Part shown: one piece after another, positions 12,678 through 22,363 of the stretch
Position numbering within the stretch: position 1 is the first letter of the stretch
Layout: each line of letters opens with the position of its first letter
Position numbers and translations under genes: made by a program
Assembly (NCBI GenBank): GCA_944470555.2
Contig: OX104129.1
Coordinates: forward strand, 51,493,998 to 51,557,997
Source of the DNA: Heterobilharzia americana
Lineage: Eukaryota; Platyhelminthes; Trematoda; Strigeidida; Schistosomatidae
Reading direction: 5' to 3'
DNA length: 64,000 nt
The notes under the pieces: generated by a model
Seen by the model: the letters and a program-made list of their open reading frames with translations, nothing else
Database searches by the model: none
What the model was told of the DNA's origin: nothing

Positions 12678-14413
12678 GTACGTCACAATATAACTACAGT
12701 TTTATAGAAGTGACATCAAAGTAGAGTGGTATCTTAGTTTTATCGTGTTTTCTGAGGTGAGTTGTTTGATCGTGGAGTTTGTATCGTCTTTGTAGACAAT
12801 ACCATCAGCACTAACTTCATTATTTCATACTCCACCATATTCTCCACTATTTCCAAAAGTAAAGTGGTATCTTAAGCTCAGGAGCGCTTGAAGGCCATTC
12901 AGTTTATGTTTCCACTTTAGTAGTAATTTTAGGAACATTTATGTTTTGCATCAAATACTGAGTCGTTAGTTACTTTAGCGAATGTCTGATCACTGGTGGT
13001 CGGTTAAAATTTCGGTTTGTCATCATTCTAATTCTGAAGTATGTTCATGAAAGATGGACCAGACAGTTTCAACAATGAGTTGGTTCTCTTTCCTAAGATT
13101 TATTTTACCTATTACACTGCAGTATTCAGTTCAACTTCTAGGAATATAATCTAAATGTTTTAGTAATGAGGGCTAGATGTTGACTTGGGCAGTGGTGTTT
13201 AAGGGCACGATAATCATCCATGCGGTTGTGTTTGAAATATTTGAAAGTATAAATAAAACAGAATATCAGTTTTTAATGCCTTTTGACGAATTGAACATGT
13301 TTGAGATATCAAATTTCAAATTATTGCTTAAAATTGAAAAATAGATTTCACGTTGATCAAACGAGTAAACATGTAACACGTTTTTCTTATTGGGTAGATA
13401 ATTTTTGAGTTCATTCTTATCACGAATGGTTGATAAATACTCATAATAATGTTTCATCCTGATCTAAGGTAAGCTGAGATTATCAAACAAAACTCAAAGA
13501 ATCTAAAGTGATCTACATTTCTATCTGCAATTATTGATAAAAATATCAGTTTGAAAATGACATATCAGTCATTAGAATAATTTCACAGGTGAGTACTAGA
13601 AAAAAAAGAAACATGGATGTAACATTTGGAGGATGAACGCAATCCACAACTGTGTTGTATCAAGTAATTCTATCGAGGTAATTGAAAATAAAACAGAATA
13701 CGAAGGTCATTTAGCTACATACGACTGCAATGAATGTTAGTGAATGAATAAGCAGCCTAACTTTAGACATGACCATCAAAATGATCTACATACTTTGCTT
13801 TTATTTTGAGATTGGTGTCAGTAATGTTAAGTGTGAAGCTGTTGATCTAAAGCTCACTACTTAAGCCACTTATTGTTGATTAGGCAATCGGATGGTATCT
13901 TAACTTACAAAATAATGAATGAGGTTATTAGCTCAACTCAGAGACCAGTAAAGGACTTAAAAGATTTTATTATTTACTAATACTTAGGTGTAGGTATGTC
14001 ATTCACAAATTAGGTTGTTTTCATGTTCATAACACTTCCTTAATAACAAAGGATTACTCATCTTGTTTCCTTTATATGCACTGAACCGAGCACATTCGAA
14101 TGCAGAGAGATACTGAAGGTGAATTCCCTAACTTATAGGCTTCACTTTGTTTTCTGAATTACACAAAAGTTAGTTAAATTTTATTTAAAGAAGTTACGGG
14201 AAAATTTATTGATTTTATCATTCAATGAACTCCTTGCGTAAAAGTTTCCCATAAAACGATGCTTTTCTAAGAAGTAAATTCATGTACACCTAATTATAGT
14301 TATGGTAACATATCTGTATTCAAAGTATCTGTATGGTTGCCATTCTTCATACTTACTTCAGTTTTTAATCTAACTGTTATTACTCTTAAATGTTATTACG
14401 ATTTGTTCTGCAG
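12678..14413 (+). other. PPFIA: Intron of liprin-alpha (1736 nt)
   Basis: The donor is GTACGT and the acceptor TTCTGCAG. I see nothing in it beyond AT-rich sequence. Confidence 0.75.
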
Positions 14414-14511
14414 GTATAAGAGAACAATACAGTACTGAACAAAGCAATCCAGTGGATTTAATTTCAAGGTTGATAACAAATACATGGATCCCTTCGCAGC
14501 TCAATAATACT
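14414..14511 (+). CDS. PPFIA: Liprin-alpha exon: short linker (98 nt)
   Basis: This small exon has acceptor TTCTGCAG (14413) and donor GTAAGT (14512), both near consensus. The leading GT completes a glycine codon with the last G of the previous exon, and the frame then runs to phase 0. The peptide is GIREQYSTEQSNPVDLISRL followed by ITNTWIPSQLNNT. It has no strong match to a known motif. Support rests on the splice sites and on exact frame continuity with both neighbours. Confidence 0.75.
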
Positions 14512-14965
14512 GTAAGTCAAACTTTACATAATCTATTATGCTACCAGAGTAATTAAGAAGTAGTCGGAATTCAGCTTTCAGACACAATTTCACGAACGCT
14601 TGCCTTTTTCACTAAAGCATGCCTACTAACTTGGGAAAATCATTTTTATCGAAAGCATCCAAATGATGTTATACCTTTTGTACTCAGAGATTTTGGATGA
14701 CAATGAGGAATTGTTTGAATAAAAATAACAGTAGTTTATACTTTGCTCTTTCAAAGCTCAAGATGTACCAGTTCCGTCAAAGAGATTTGAAACTAGTGTC
14801 TAAACCTCTGTAAAGCATCACAACCACTCAACCTGTATGCCATTCGATGAGCATGCAGAGCTATACTTCATAGAAATTTAGATCTTCAAATTACTTTCCA
14901 AAGATATGCTGACGAGAAGTTATAACAGTATACGTATGTGATAATAATGAAGGATAGCGGGTGAC

Positions 14966-15115
14966 TGTGGAATCCAGGATGAGCGTTCATTCCCACTTGG
15001 GACACTTCAATTGAATAAACCTGCTTCCAAGTGAGGGATATTGTTCACACTAAGACTCGAACCCAAGATCAATCATTCAAAACGCCAGAGTGCTGTCCAT
15101 AAGCCCATTGATTCA
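14966..15115 (-). repeat. Sm-alpha-like SINE copy with decayed hammerhead
   Basis: The plus strand reads TGTGGAATCCAGGATGAGCG, the reverse complement of the hammerhead cleavage-site side. It is followed by CACTTGGGACACTTCAATTG, which covers stem II and a damaged core. ACTCGAACCCAAGATC is the reversed box B and AACGCCAGAGTGCTGTCC the reversed head. The minus-strand core reads TTGAAGT, so cleavage is not expected. Confidence 0.7.
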
Positions 15116-15717
15116 GGGTAACCACTCATTGTGCGACACATATAGTATAGTTTTGATGTTAACGCTATAACATAGCCACACGTAAGTGTATTGGATGTAA
15201 TTTGTAACATATTAACTAAAAAAGTGAAAGCATGAGAATTATATATCATGGTAGACTTATTTCAGTCATAAAATCTAAAGGTTAAGTTGGTTTCTCAAAA
15301 TAATCTGATAACAGTAATGTCAGTTATCAGAGACAAATTTCTGTACCAATATCAATGCTATAAGTTAACATTACGAACTTAAGAAAGGTAGGATGGAAGT
15401 CTACAATTAGAAATTTACAGAATAAGGGCCTGCATTTTTATGACATTTTATCCATCATAAAAGGATAAAGTGATAGTCTGTGAATGAACTTGCTGACGGG
15501 TAGGAATAAGCATGAAATCTAGGTCTTGAACTCCCTGCAGATTGTTTCCATCCTCTGAAATCAGTCAAAGCAGACCATAGTACTGGCTCTCCTGGTTTAG
15601 CAACTGTATTGTCAAATGGTCAAAAACACTTAGTACTCAGGATCCAGAAGCAAGTAACCGGTTATTTTCCAGTGATCGATCAAGGTAACTATTCCAGTCG
15701 TACAGGAGGTCGGTGGT

Positions 15718-15910
15718 GGTCCAAGTAGCTCAGAGGTAACGTCGTGACTTTAACACTGAGGGCTCGTGTTTGAGTCGCCAAGGCATAATTAGCTTCCACA
15801 TGGTTGCAGATACATCTGTCTGATGAGTGGCTAAAGATGCACAACCTAAGTCCAGATTCTTCTGTTGATTTGCCTAAACTTTGAACCTGTGCAATAGTAG
15901 CAAGTGGGAA
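15718..15910 (+). repeat. tRNA-derived SINE with hammerhead-like segment
   Basis: Box A-like GTAGCTCAGAGGTAAC (from 15725) and box B-like GTGTTTGAGTCGCC are followed by CATGGTTGCAGATACATCTG and CTGATGAGTGGCTAAAGATG. The CUGAUGAG half of a hammerhead core is intact, but the GAAAC block is not recognisable. A related segment (CATGGTTGCAGACACATCAA) recurs near 41985, so this is probably a second SINE family. Confidence 0.6.
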
Positions 15911-17291
15911 TGCCACCTGCAAATATCAATTTGAGAAGTAATTCACTTAGTAGAAAAAGACTAGTACTTCAAACCTTGATGAAGAACTATAAGTAGAAAC
16001 TGAGAAGCTTAGTAAAAAAAAAACTTACCATTAAGGCTACTGGGAAAAATCGTTTAGTGATCATCAGCTATCTTGAAAAGGCAAATCTGAAACTGATCAA
16101 GTTTAGTCGCCTGCAAACGAAGGTGAATTTTTATTTATCGAATAGCTTTTAAATGTAAATCATTCGTATTAAAAATTATCACGGTTTCATTTTAAGGTCT
16201 CATTATTGTGTTGGACAGCATTACCAGCGAAAAACTTAGAAGCAGTAAGTTTTTGCTTCTTTCCGTAGATATCTCTATACTTTGATGTGAAATGAAGAAT
16301 GTGGTGACACGTATGAAGAAATTTCCATCTTGTGCAGGCGATAGTTCCAGCCTACTAGTTAAGAGGTTGTGATCAAAACACTTAACTGAAATAACACAAA
16401 TGAATGATAATAAGTCACTTGAGATACATATATTTCTTTTTAAAGTGTGTCGATGCGATATTATTGAATGTTCACTGTGAATGAGCAAAATGTATTTAGA
16501 AACTTAAGCGCTTCGTTCACGACGAAACTTTGAAGAGGTTGTTGTGAAATGGTACAAAGCAGTGTATCGCCTTCAATCGAGTAGCATATGTGATGTCTGG
16601 CAAAAGAAGGAAGCTGTGCTTTTACACGAAAATGTCCTAGTTGTAGATGAGCAGTTGAACCAATAATCTTTTATAAGGCTTATTTCTACTGTAGATGCTT
16701 CACTTGAGACTTGTTTGAATAAGAAGTGAGTTGTCTCATAAATCTGACAAGAAAAAATTTACTCATTACGTCCATACGTATTTCAGAATGTACTGTGATA
16801 TAATTAGCATAAAGAACATTAAAGTTAGCTAACCATTGCATTTAAAAGTAAGCGAATCGCACCAAAAACATTATTAGATACGCTGTCAACAAAAATGTAA
16901 GCATTACATCTTTGGCTCATTTTCATGTGCAAAAGTAAACCATTCGGTATTGTTGAGAGAGATTAAAGAAGGTAACGTTATTTTTAACAATAATTTGTAA
17001 ATTTATGCATATCAGTCTCTTTCAGATTATACTGTTAAAATTTAGGAAGTGATGCTTTTTAAGGTGGAATGTAAGACCAACAGATGAGCAATAACGTACT
17101 CAGAATTTTGATCCTTTGTTTTGAAATAAATTTTCATAGTGATATGTCTTAGATTATCTTTCACAGTAAAAGTATAGTGATTTTTTTAAAATCCCACAAA
17201 CGAATGTACATATATATCATACTTAGTAAAAATGCTTTAATGAAACTGTCACACAATATTTTCCAAATTTTTCTAACCGTGTGATTTATAG

Positions 17292-17574
17292 GAACAATCA
17301 TTGGAAATCAATCCTCAAGTTGATATGAACACTTCAACATTTGTAAATACGGCTATTAATGCTGCAAATGGCAATAATAATAATTTAGATGAATTCCATC
17401 AACCTAATGATCTGCAAGAAATGCTACTTCAACAAAATCTAGCTAATTACAATGCTGCATCCTCACAAATAAACTCAGATGGTAACAATCAACTATCAAT
17501 AAACGAGATTATCAATCTGATCAACATGAAACAGCAAGTGCCTAGTACTACATTACGATATAATACCCAAGGGG
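17292..17574 (+). CDS. PPFIA: Liprin-alpha exon: Asn/Gln-rich linker
   Basis: The exon follows acceptor TTTATAG (17291), begins EQSLEINPQVDMNTSTF and continues with an N/Q-rich segment (NGNNNN, LQEMLLQQNLANYN, SINEIINLINMKQQV). Read straight on, the frame ends in TGA at 17658 after a stretch unlike liprin. The family motif AINNEIQLIQ appears just downstream in another frame. A GT at 17575 with an AG at 17603 brings the two together, so I end this segment at 17574 (283 nt, phase 1 out). A frameshift error in the sequence is the alternative. The low-complexity part seems lineage-specific. Confidence 0.8.
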
Positions 17575-17603
17575 GTGAATCTGACTCAACAGCTAATCCT
17601 CAG
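17575..17603 (+). other. PPFIA: Candidate 29-nt micro-intron
   Basis: It begins GTGAATC and ends ATCCTCAG. Its removal shifts the frame by two and joins GGG-G to TC-ATT, restoring the reading frame into VHAENQLDAINNEIQLIQ. Very short introns are known in schistosomes. A one- or two-base sequencing error would explain the shift equally well. Confidence 0.6.
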
Positions 17604-17665
17604 TCATTAGCGTACATGCTGAAAATCAACTGGATGCTATCAACAATGAGATTCAATTGATTCAA
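17604..17665 (+). CDS. PPFIA: Liprin-alpha exon: conserved AINNEIxLIQ segment
   Basis: Sixty-two nt encode SVHAENQLDAINNEIQLIQ, ending at donor GTGAGC (17666) in phase 0. The motif corresponds to vertebrate liprin-alpha LEAINNEIRLIQ, the last conserved coiled-coil helix before the long linker. The next exon begins NEKVTTEMLAEEL, which continues the family sequence EEKETTEQRAEEI. This is strong evidence that the unusual frame used here is the real one. Confidence 0.85.
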
Positions 17666-18633
17666 GTGAGCAAAATAGTCTAGGGCATCTGGTTTTACTA
17701 CATATATATTTATATTTGACTTAACAATATCCTTGAAAAATAGGAATGTAAAGTAGTTCCGGAAAATCTCTTTATCATTAATTCTGGTCAGCTTTTTAGT
17801 TGAAAAAAGCCTAGATAACTTACATTTGACGGAATCATTTCAACATGTTTCTAACCCTTGAGAATTTTGACCAAGACTTTGAAGAACAGAACTGTGTACA
17901 CAAGAGTGTCAGCAATGCGCACCAGGTGTATTTGTCAGTTTGTTAGTTCTCTGCCTTGATTGAACAAGTTTCCTCTTAGTTGCAGATACGTCAACAACTA
18001 TGAAACTTAGGTTCAGTTAACTCCAAAAATCCATAGCCAAAACGCATAGTACTGAGAAGCTATTTCGCCTACCTTGGTGACTGCATAGTCACTCTGATTG
18101 ATAAACTTCGATTGGAGTTCAGGGTAAACCACTGAATAGTCACATCGATTACCTTCATGTGACCAAGTGTAGTGTTTACTACACGTTTGCTCGGTAACAA
18201 AGATTATTAACGATGCTCAGTGATTCCTAATTTCACGATTGTGCACAGATGAATTGTCACTTTTTATGACCATTACTAACATCTTCAAAAAGCATTTAGT
18301 ATGATCACCAATACGAGGATTTCAGAAGAATCTGTCAAATTATCTAAACCTGCACTAATTACATAAACTATGATCAAGATTTGATCGTATGGTATGGCAA
18401 ATATAAATGTTACCAATGGCCCTTTTGCCTGATACTTACAATCAAGACGAATATGAATTGGAGTACATACATACATACGCCGTGCAACAGAAGATATACA
18501 AGTTCACACTGAATGATTAGTTATCATAATTTAGGAAGACAATGACTACATGAAGAGGATTGGACGAGGAGATTAAATATACGTTTTTTGAATTCACTTA
18601 TATATCCTTGATATTTTAATTTTGATTATTTCC

Positions 18634-18672
18634 CTGAAGAAGCTCGGACCAGGCTTCCGTGAGAAACGTTGG
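18634..18672 (+). ncRNA. Penelope-type hammerhead-like motif
   Basis: CTGAAGA (18634-18640) is a valid CUGANGA core. It is followed by GCTCGGA (18642-18648), which can form five of seven pairs with TCCGTGA (18656-18662), then GAAAC (18663-18667) and GTTGG. Hammerhead motifs of this form (CTGANGAAGCTCGG ... GAAACGTTGG) are known from the terminal repeats of Penelope-like elements. A Penelope-like reverse transcriptase lies 0.6 kb downstream on the opposite strand. Stem II is damaged, so activity is doubtful. Confidence 0.5.
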
Positions 18673-19147
18673 AATTATTTGATTTCAAACCTGCTGTGAT
18701 TTACACAAATACAATTCTTTATCTAATGTCTGCACTAATTAGTTGGGATCAAATTATTGCTAGTAATGTCGTAATCGTTAATGGAAGTGTGTGGGAAATG
18801 AATAGTAAGAAATTTGAACTTCCTATTGGATACCTTGAATTCCTTTATAACTATCAACACCAGATGCTCAAACCGGGAATCACCCCATTTGAAATGTTTT
18901 CATCATTTTTTATCCTACAAGCATTTTTCGACGTATTCAAAAGCTTTGCGATAATTAACTGGTTTGAAGAATTTTCCAATTAGGTCATTTTCCTGTAATC
19001 GAAAAAGGAGCTATTTCATATAACTCATGCATTCTCAGAAATTGAAAAAGGCCATAAGAACAATAGCAGCGGAATTTGCATGCATATATAGAATACAGAA
19101 TACAATGTTTGTGATAAAAAACATATTGTGCATTTTTTAATAAATCG

Positions 19148-19282
19148 ACAAGAATGTTTTGATTGAAATAGAAAGTAACAAAGATTTAGGCTGAACGAGA
19201 TTGGAGAAGTTATCAAGATAACTCAAAGGTTGATTATTTAAACAGTGATAGAATGATTATTCTAGAGAAGTTAACAATACAT
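19148..19282. repeat. Left arm of 135-bp inverted repeat
   Basis: The reverse complement of this arm matches 20099-20233 over 135 nt with about four differences. The shared core includes AATAATCAACCTTTGAG and CAATCTCGTTCAGCC. The arms enclose a Penelope-like reverse transcriptase remnant. Inverted partial copies at element ends are common for Penelope-like elements. Confidence 0.9.
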
Positions 19283-19860
19283 TTGGTCTGATACACACTG
19301 ACGCCATTGAAGGTTGTATATGTTCTTCTTATTACAGCGCTCAGTCGGTGACTCATCTGTGTGGCTAATTCATCTCCTTTGAAGGTTAGGGGTAGACAAA
19401 CGAGCTTCCTGTTAACTGTGCTGCACTTTATTCCACTTGTTTCTGTCCTGTCTTTCGTATTAATGAACTTTTTGGATAACCATAGTCGTAGACGCTGTGA
19501 TAAAGGTTTGTTCCTCCCCAGTCTTCTCTTCTGAGCAGAGCTTATGGGCACAGTTGAATAGTGTCCATACTAGAAATTTTTCCTGGCAGGTTAGGCAAAA
19601 GCTATTGAAGTTTATGTCAGGCTCATTCCGCGTGTCTTTCCGACGAATGTTCCTACAACTCTATTTGACGCTTTAGGCCGAGGTCTAGAATTTGAAATCA
19701 GCTGTTTCGTTCAGTTTCTTTTTTGAGTAATAAATTAGAGTGGAATTCTTTAAAAATACTCAATAAATGAGGGGCATGTTAACCATTTCTGCATATAATA
19801 AATGCATCGTAAACGTAACTTAAGTAAAATGCCCTTTGGCCGATTGCGTATTTTAGTTCC
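19234..19860 (-). pseudogene. Penelope-like element reverse transcriptase remnant
   Basis: On the minus strand, reading from about 19860 leftward across frameshifts and stops, fragments fall in the order expected of a Penelope-like reverse transcriptase. First comes a damaged catalytic box (YDAFIICRNG), then HSNL, then CS(E)EK-like and LNGYP-like pieces. The open part at 19234-19551 contains KKFINTKDRT, LPLTFKGDELATQ and RRTYTTFNGVSVYQTKC. The FKGD block followed by a RRL..A..RTY pattern is typical of the end of this reverse transcriptase, before the GIY-YIG endonuclease. No endonuclease follows; the copy runs into the left inverted arm instead. It is non-functional. Confidence 0.65.
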
Positions 19861-20098
19861 GTCTGTTCTAGACTCGCCTTAATTTTTAAATACGGAATTC
19901 CAGAAACCTAATTTTCTCCCTTACTTTTCTATCTATTTCAAAACTTACTCTATTTTTTGAGTTGAGTTCTTGTAATTACTCGACATAATGAAAACCTGTT
20001 GATCTATTACACCTAATCGGCCATGATGTCAATTTTATCAATTCTAGAACAAACTGTACACAACGCCCCCCTCCCTCCTTCTGCATGCATATATACAT

Positions 20099-20233
20099 AT
20101 GTATTGTTGACTTCTCTAGAATGATCATTCTATCACTGTTTAAATAATCAACCTTTGAGTTATCTTGATAACTTCTCCAATCTCGTTCAGCCTAAATCTT
20201 TGTTACTTTCTATCTCAATCGAAACATTCTTGT
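20099..20233. repeat. Right arm of 135-bp inverted repeat
   Basis: This is the reverse-complement partner of 19148-19282. The high arm identity suggests the inverted duplication is recent compared with the decayed reverse transcriptase text between the arms, or that gene conversion has acted. Confidence 0.9.
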
Positions 20234-20654
20234 TGGTTTATGAAAATACCTTACATAACAATAGCAAAGAAACCAAACGGCCTCGTTTCCGAGTGCAATT
20301 TATGCTCTCAAAAGCCAGGTGGATATACACATTCTTAGAAGAAAGAATTTACGCTTTCCCACTTTTGGTTTGCGAAAGTCATGTTTCTCTGTGCAGAGGT
20401 ACTGATAATGAGTTCGTCAGTCCTACATCTGCCAAAGAACAACCTTATCGGCGTGCCTGTCATGGCTATTCTTGATGAAATATTCACTAATTTCGATTTA
20501 CTGCCTAAAAATTAAAAAAGGTGAAAATTATAATACAGCTGCACAGCATGATCGAATCACTACTGGTTTTGTCTGACTGCGAAGATGAATGACATAAAAT
20601 TCACTTTTCAGATCACCCTTGGCGACTGAACTGAATTTTATGTCTGATCTGCAG

Positions 20655-20735
20655 CTGGACGTTTAAGCTCAGTTACTAAGGCATCGGGCCGGAAACTTAG
20701 AGGTCGCTGATCCACGGTTCAGATTTCCATTTCAC
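20655..20735 (+). repeat. tRNA-like SINE head
   Basis: TTTAAGCTCAGTTACTAAGG resembles a box A region and GATCCACGGTTCAGATTTCC a box B. It looks like the head of a tRNA-derived repeat; no closed cloverleaf is visible. Confidence 0.4.
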
Positions 20736-22096
20736 CTTCAGTCATCACCCAGTATAAGATAGGTGTCAAGAATGAGAATTTCTCAAGTGATGATTCATTC
20801 TTCGTTATTGAAAGGAATTACTGGATATCCTCAAATCTAATTTTCACAACTAAAGTAAACAAAATATAAATTTTAGTTGTGAGTCAAAAAGATGCAGACC
20901 ACCGTTTTTATCTTTTTGACTCTTTTTATAATGGTATGTGCTTTGTTCCTTAGTAAACCATGTAAAAACACCAATAAACACACCAGAATGAGCACTTACC
21001 TATAGATGTGACAGATAACCATACAGTACAGAGAAATGAACAGAGTTTTAAATTGTTCTTTTCTTGTTACAACGCAATGACCTAATGATGACGAGTTCTC
21101 TGGGAAACTCGAATACCACAAAGACAAGGTTAAATAAAATTGAAGCGTCCTAAATCGTCATGAAACGTAATGATTTCTCTTTCGAACACAATGGTGATGA
21201 AGCTGATATAGACTCAATTTCAGTAGGAAAACATTCAAGAATAGACGTTCAGCTATTTGACTGACATCGAGAACTATCACGATTCCTATTCAAATTAAAT
21301 CTTTATTAGGTAATGACACAAAATTTCACTTCGTTTGAACTTAGGGACGGCCGATTTTTTCCCCCATCCAACTTAATATTTATATCAAGTGTGATAAATA
21401 TTTCCTACAACGTCATAGATGTTTGCTGAGAATTAGAAATCAACATAGTGGTAAGACTGAGTCTTCTAACAAAGTTGTTCTCCAAGTCAGGGTTTTGATG
21501 ATAACGATGTTCAATATGACACACTTTTTCGCCCGAAATCCCACTTACGAAATTACTCTTAACGTCCATATCTCTAGCTTAAAATATCCTTTACCACATC
21601 TACGAATAAATCTGTTGTAACATGAAAACATTTTAACAATTCGAAAATGACTTGTAAACAGTACTGAAAGTTTTTTGTAGAAATTGAAATTCGAAAATCT
21701 AAAGTAACCTGGTCTTTTGTCAGGGAATATAATCATTGTATAGGAAATTTTACCAAATACACCTCATAAACTTTCTGTTCAGGATGAACTGCAGTAGTAT
21801 ACGTTATCAAAATCCATAGTAGTGAAGCGAGCACTTATTTCATAGCTACATTTTTTAAAACCAAACTGAACAATCCTGTTTTCAAATGAAAATTTTAATA
21901 AAGTAGAATTTTGTAGTGAAACAGTGTGTGCAAAGTCGGTCTCACTACACGCCTCCTACAAAATGCTATCAAAAGTCTACGCCGCAAGATTTTTAATGAG
22001 TCTAATACTAAACCTTGATAAATTGTTGCGTTTGTTTAAGTAAACTAATGGAATCACTGAAAAAATGTCCAGTCAAAGTTTGATCTTTCTTTCCAG

Positions 22097-22363
22097 AATG
22101 AAAAAGTTACTACAGAAATGCTAGCCGAAGAATTACAAGGACGATTCGGTACACTAGATATAAATGTGGATAATGCAAGCCGTCAGGTAAAAACTAGAAG
22201 TCAAACTATAGATGATTACGTAGTGAATGAAGATAATGTTCAACAGGATGCAATTAGGAGTGGTGGTAGTTTTGTTGACGGCGTTAGCTCCACACACAAA
22301 CAAGCGACACCTGCAATCCATTATTCTTTAAATGATCATACTGCAAACTCAGGAAGACATGTG
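22097..22363 (+). CDS. PPFIA: Liprin-alpha exon: end of coiled coil into linker
   Basis: The exon is 267 nt, phase 0 at both ends, with acceptor TTTCTTTCCAG and donor GTAAGC (22364). It begins NEKVTTEMLAEELQGRFGTL, matching the liprin-alpha order EEKETTEQRAEEIESRVGS right after the AINNEI helix. Then follows a less conserved, hydrophilic linker (NASRQVKTRSQTIDDYV, ANSGRHV). A second GT (GTAAAA, 22187) lies inside in the same phase. Using it would give a 90-nt exon and skip 59 residues, so two isoforms are possible. Confidence 0.85.

Larger units (their letters stand above)
14512..17291 (+). other. PPFIA: Intron of liprin-alpha (2780 nt)
   Basis: The borders are GTAAGT and TTTATAG. It contains an Sm-alpha-like copy on the minus strand (14966-15115) and a tRNA-derived repeat on the plus strand (15718-15910). 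Nothing else is recognisable. Confidence 0.75.
17666..22096 (+). other. PPFIA: Intron of liprin-alpha (4431 nt)
   Basis: The donor is GTGAGC and the acceptor CTTTCTTTCCAG. It contains a repeat remnant at about 17960-18050, a Penelope-type hammerhead-like motif (18634-18667), a Penelope-like reverse transcriptase remnant flanked by inverted arms (19148-20233), and a tRNA-like repeat head near 20655-20735. The plus-strand frame 18669-18983 has no recognisable motif. Confidence 0.8.

Noticed and set aside
18669..18983. 104-codon plus-strand frame after the Penelope-type hammerhead motif
   Set aside because: No recognisable motif and no flanking splice sites in phase with liprin; likely chance or repeat-derived.
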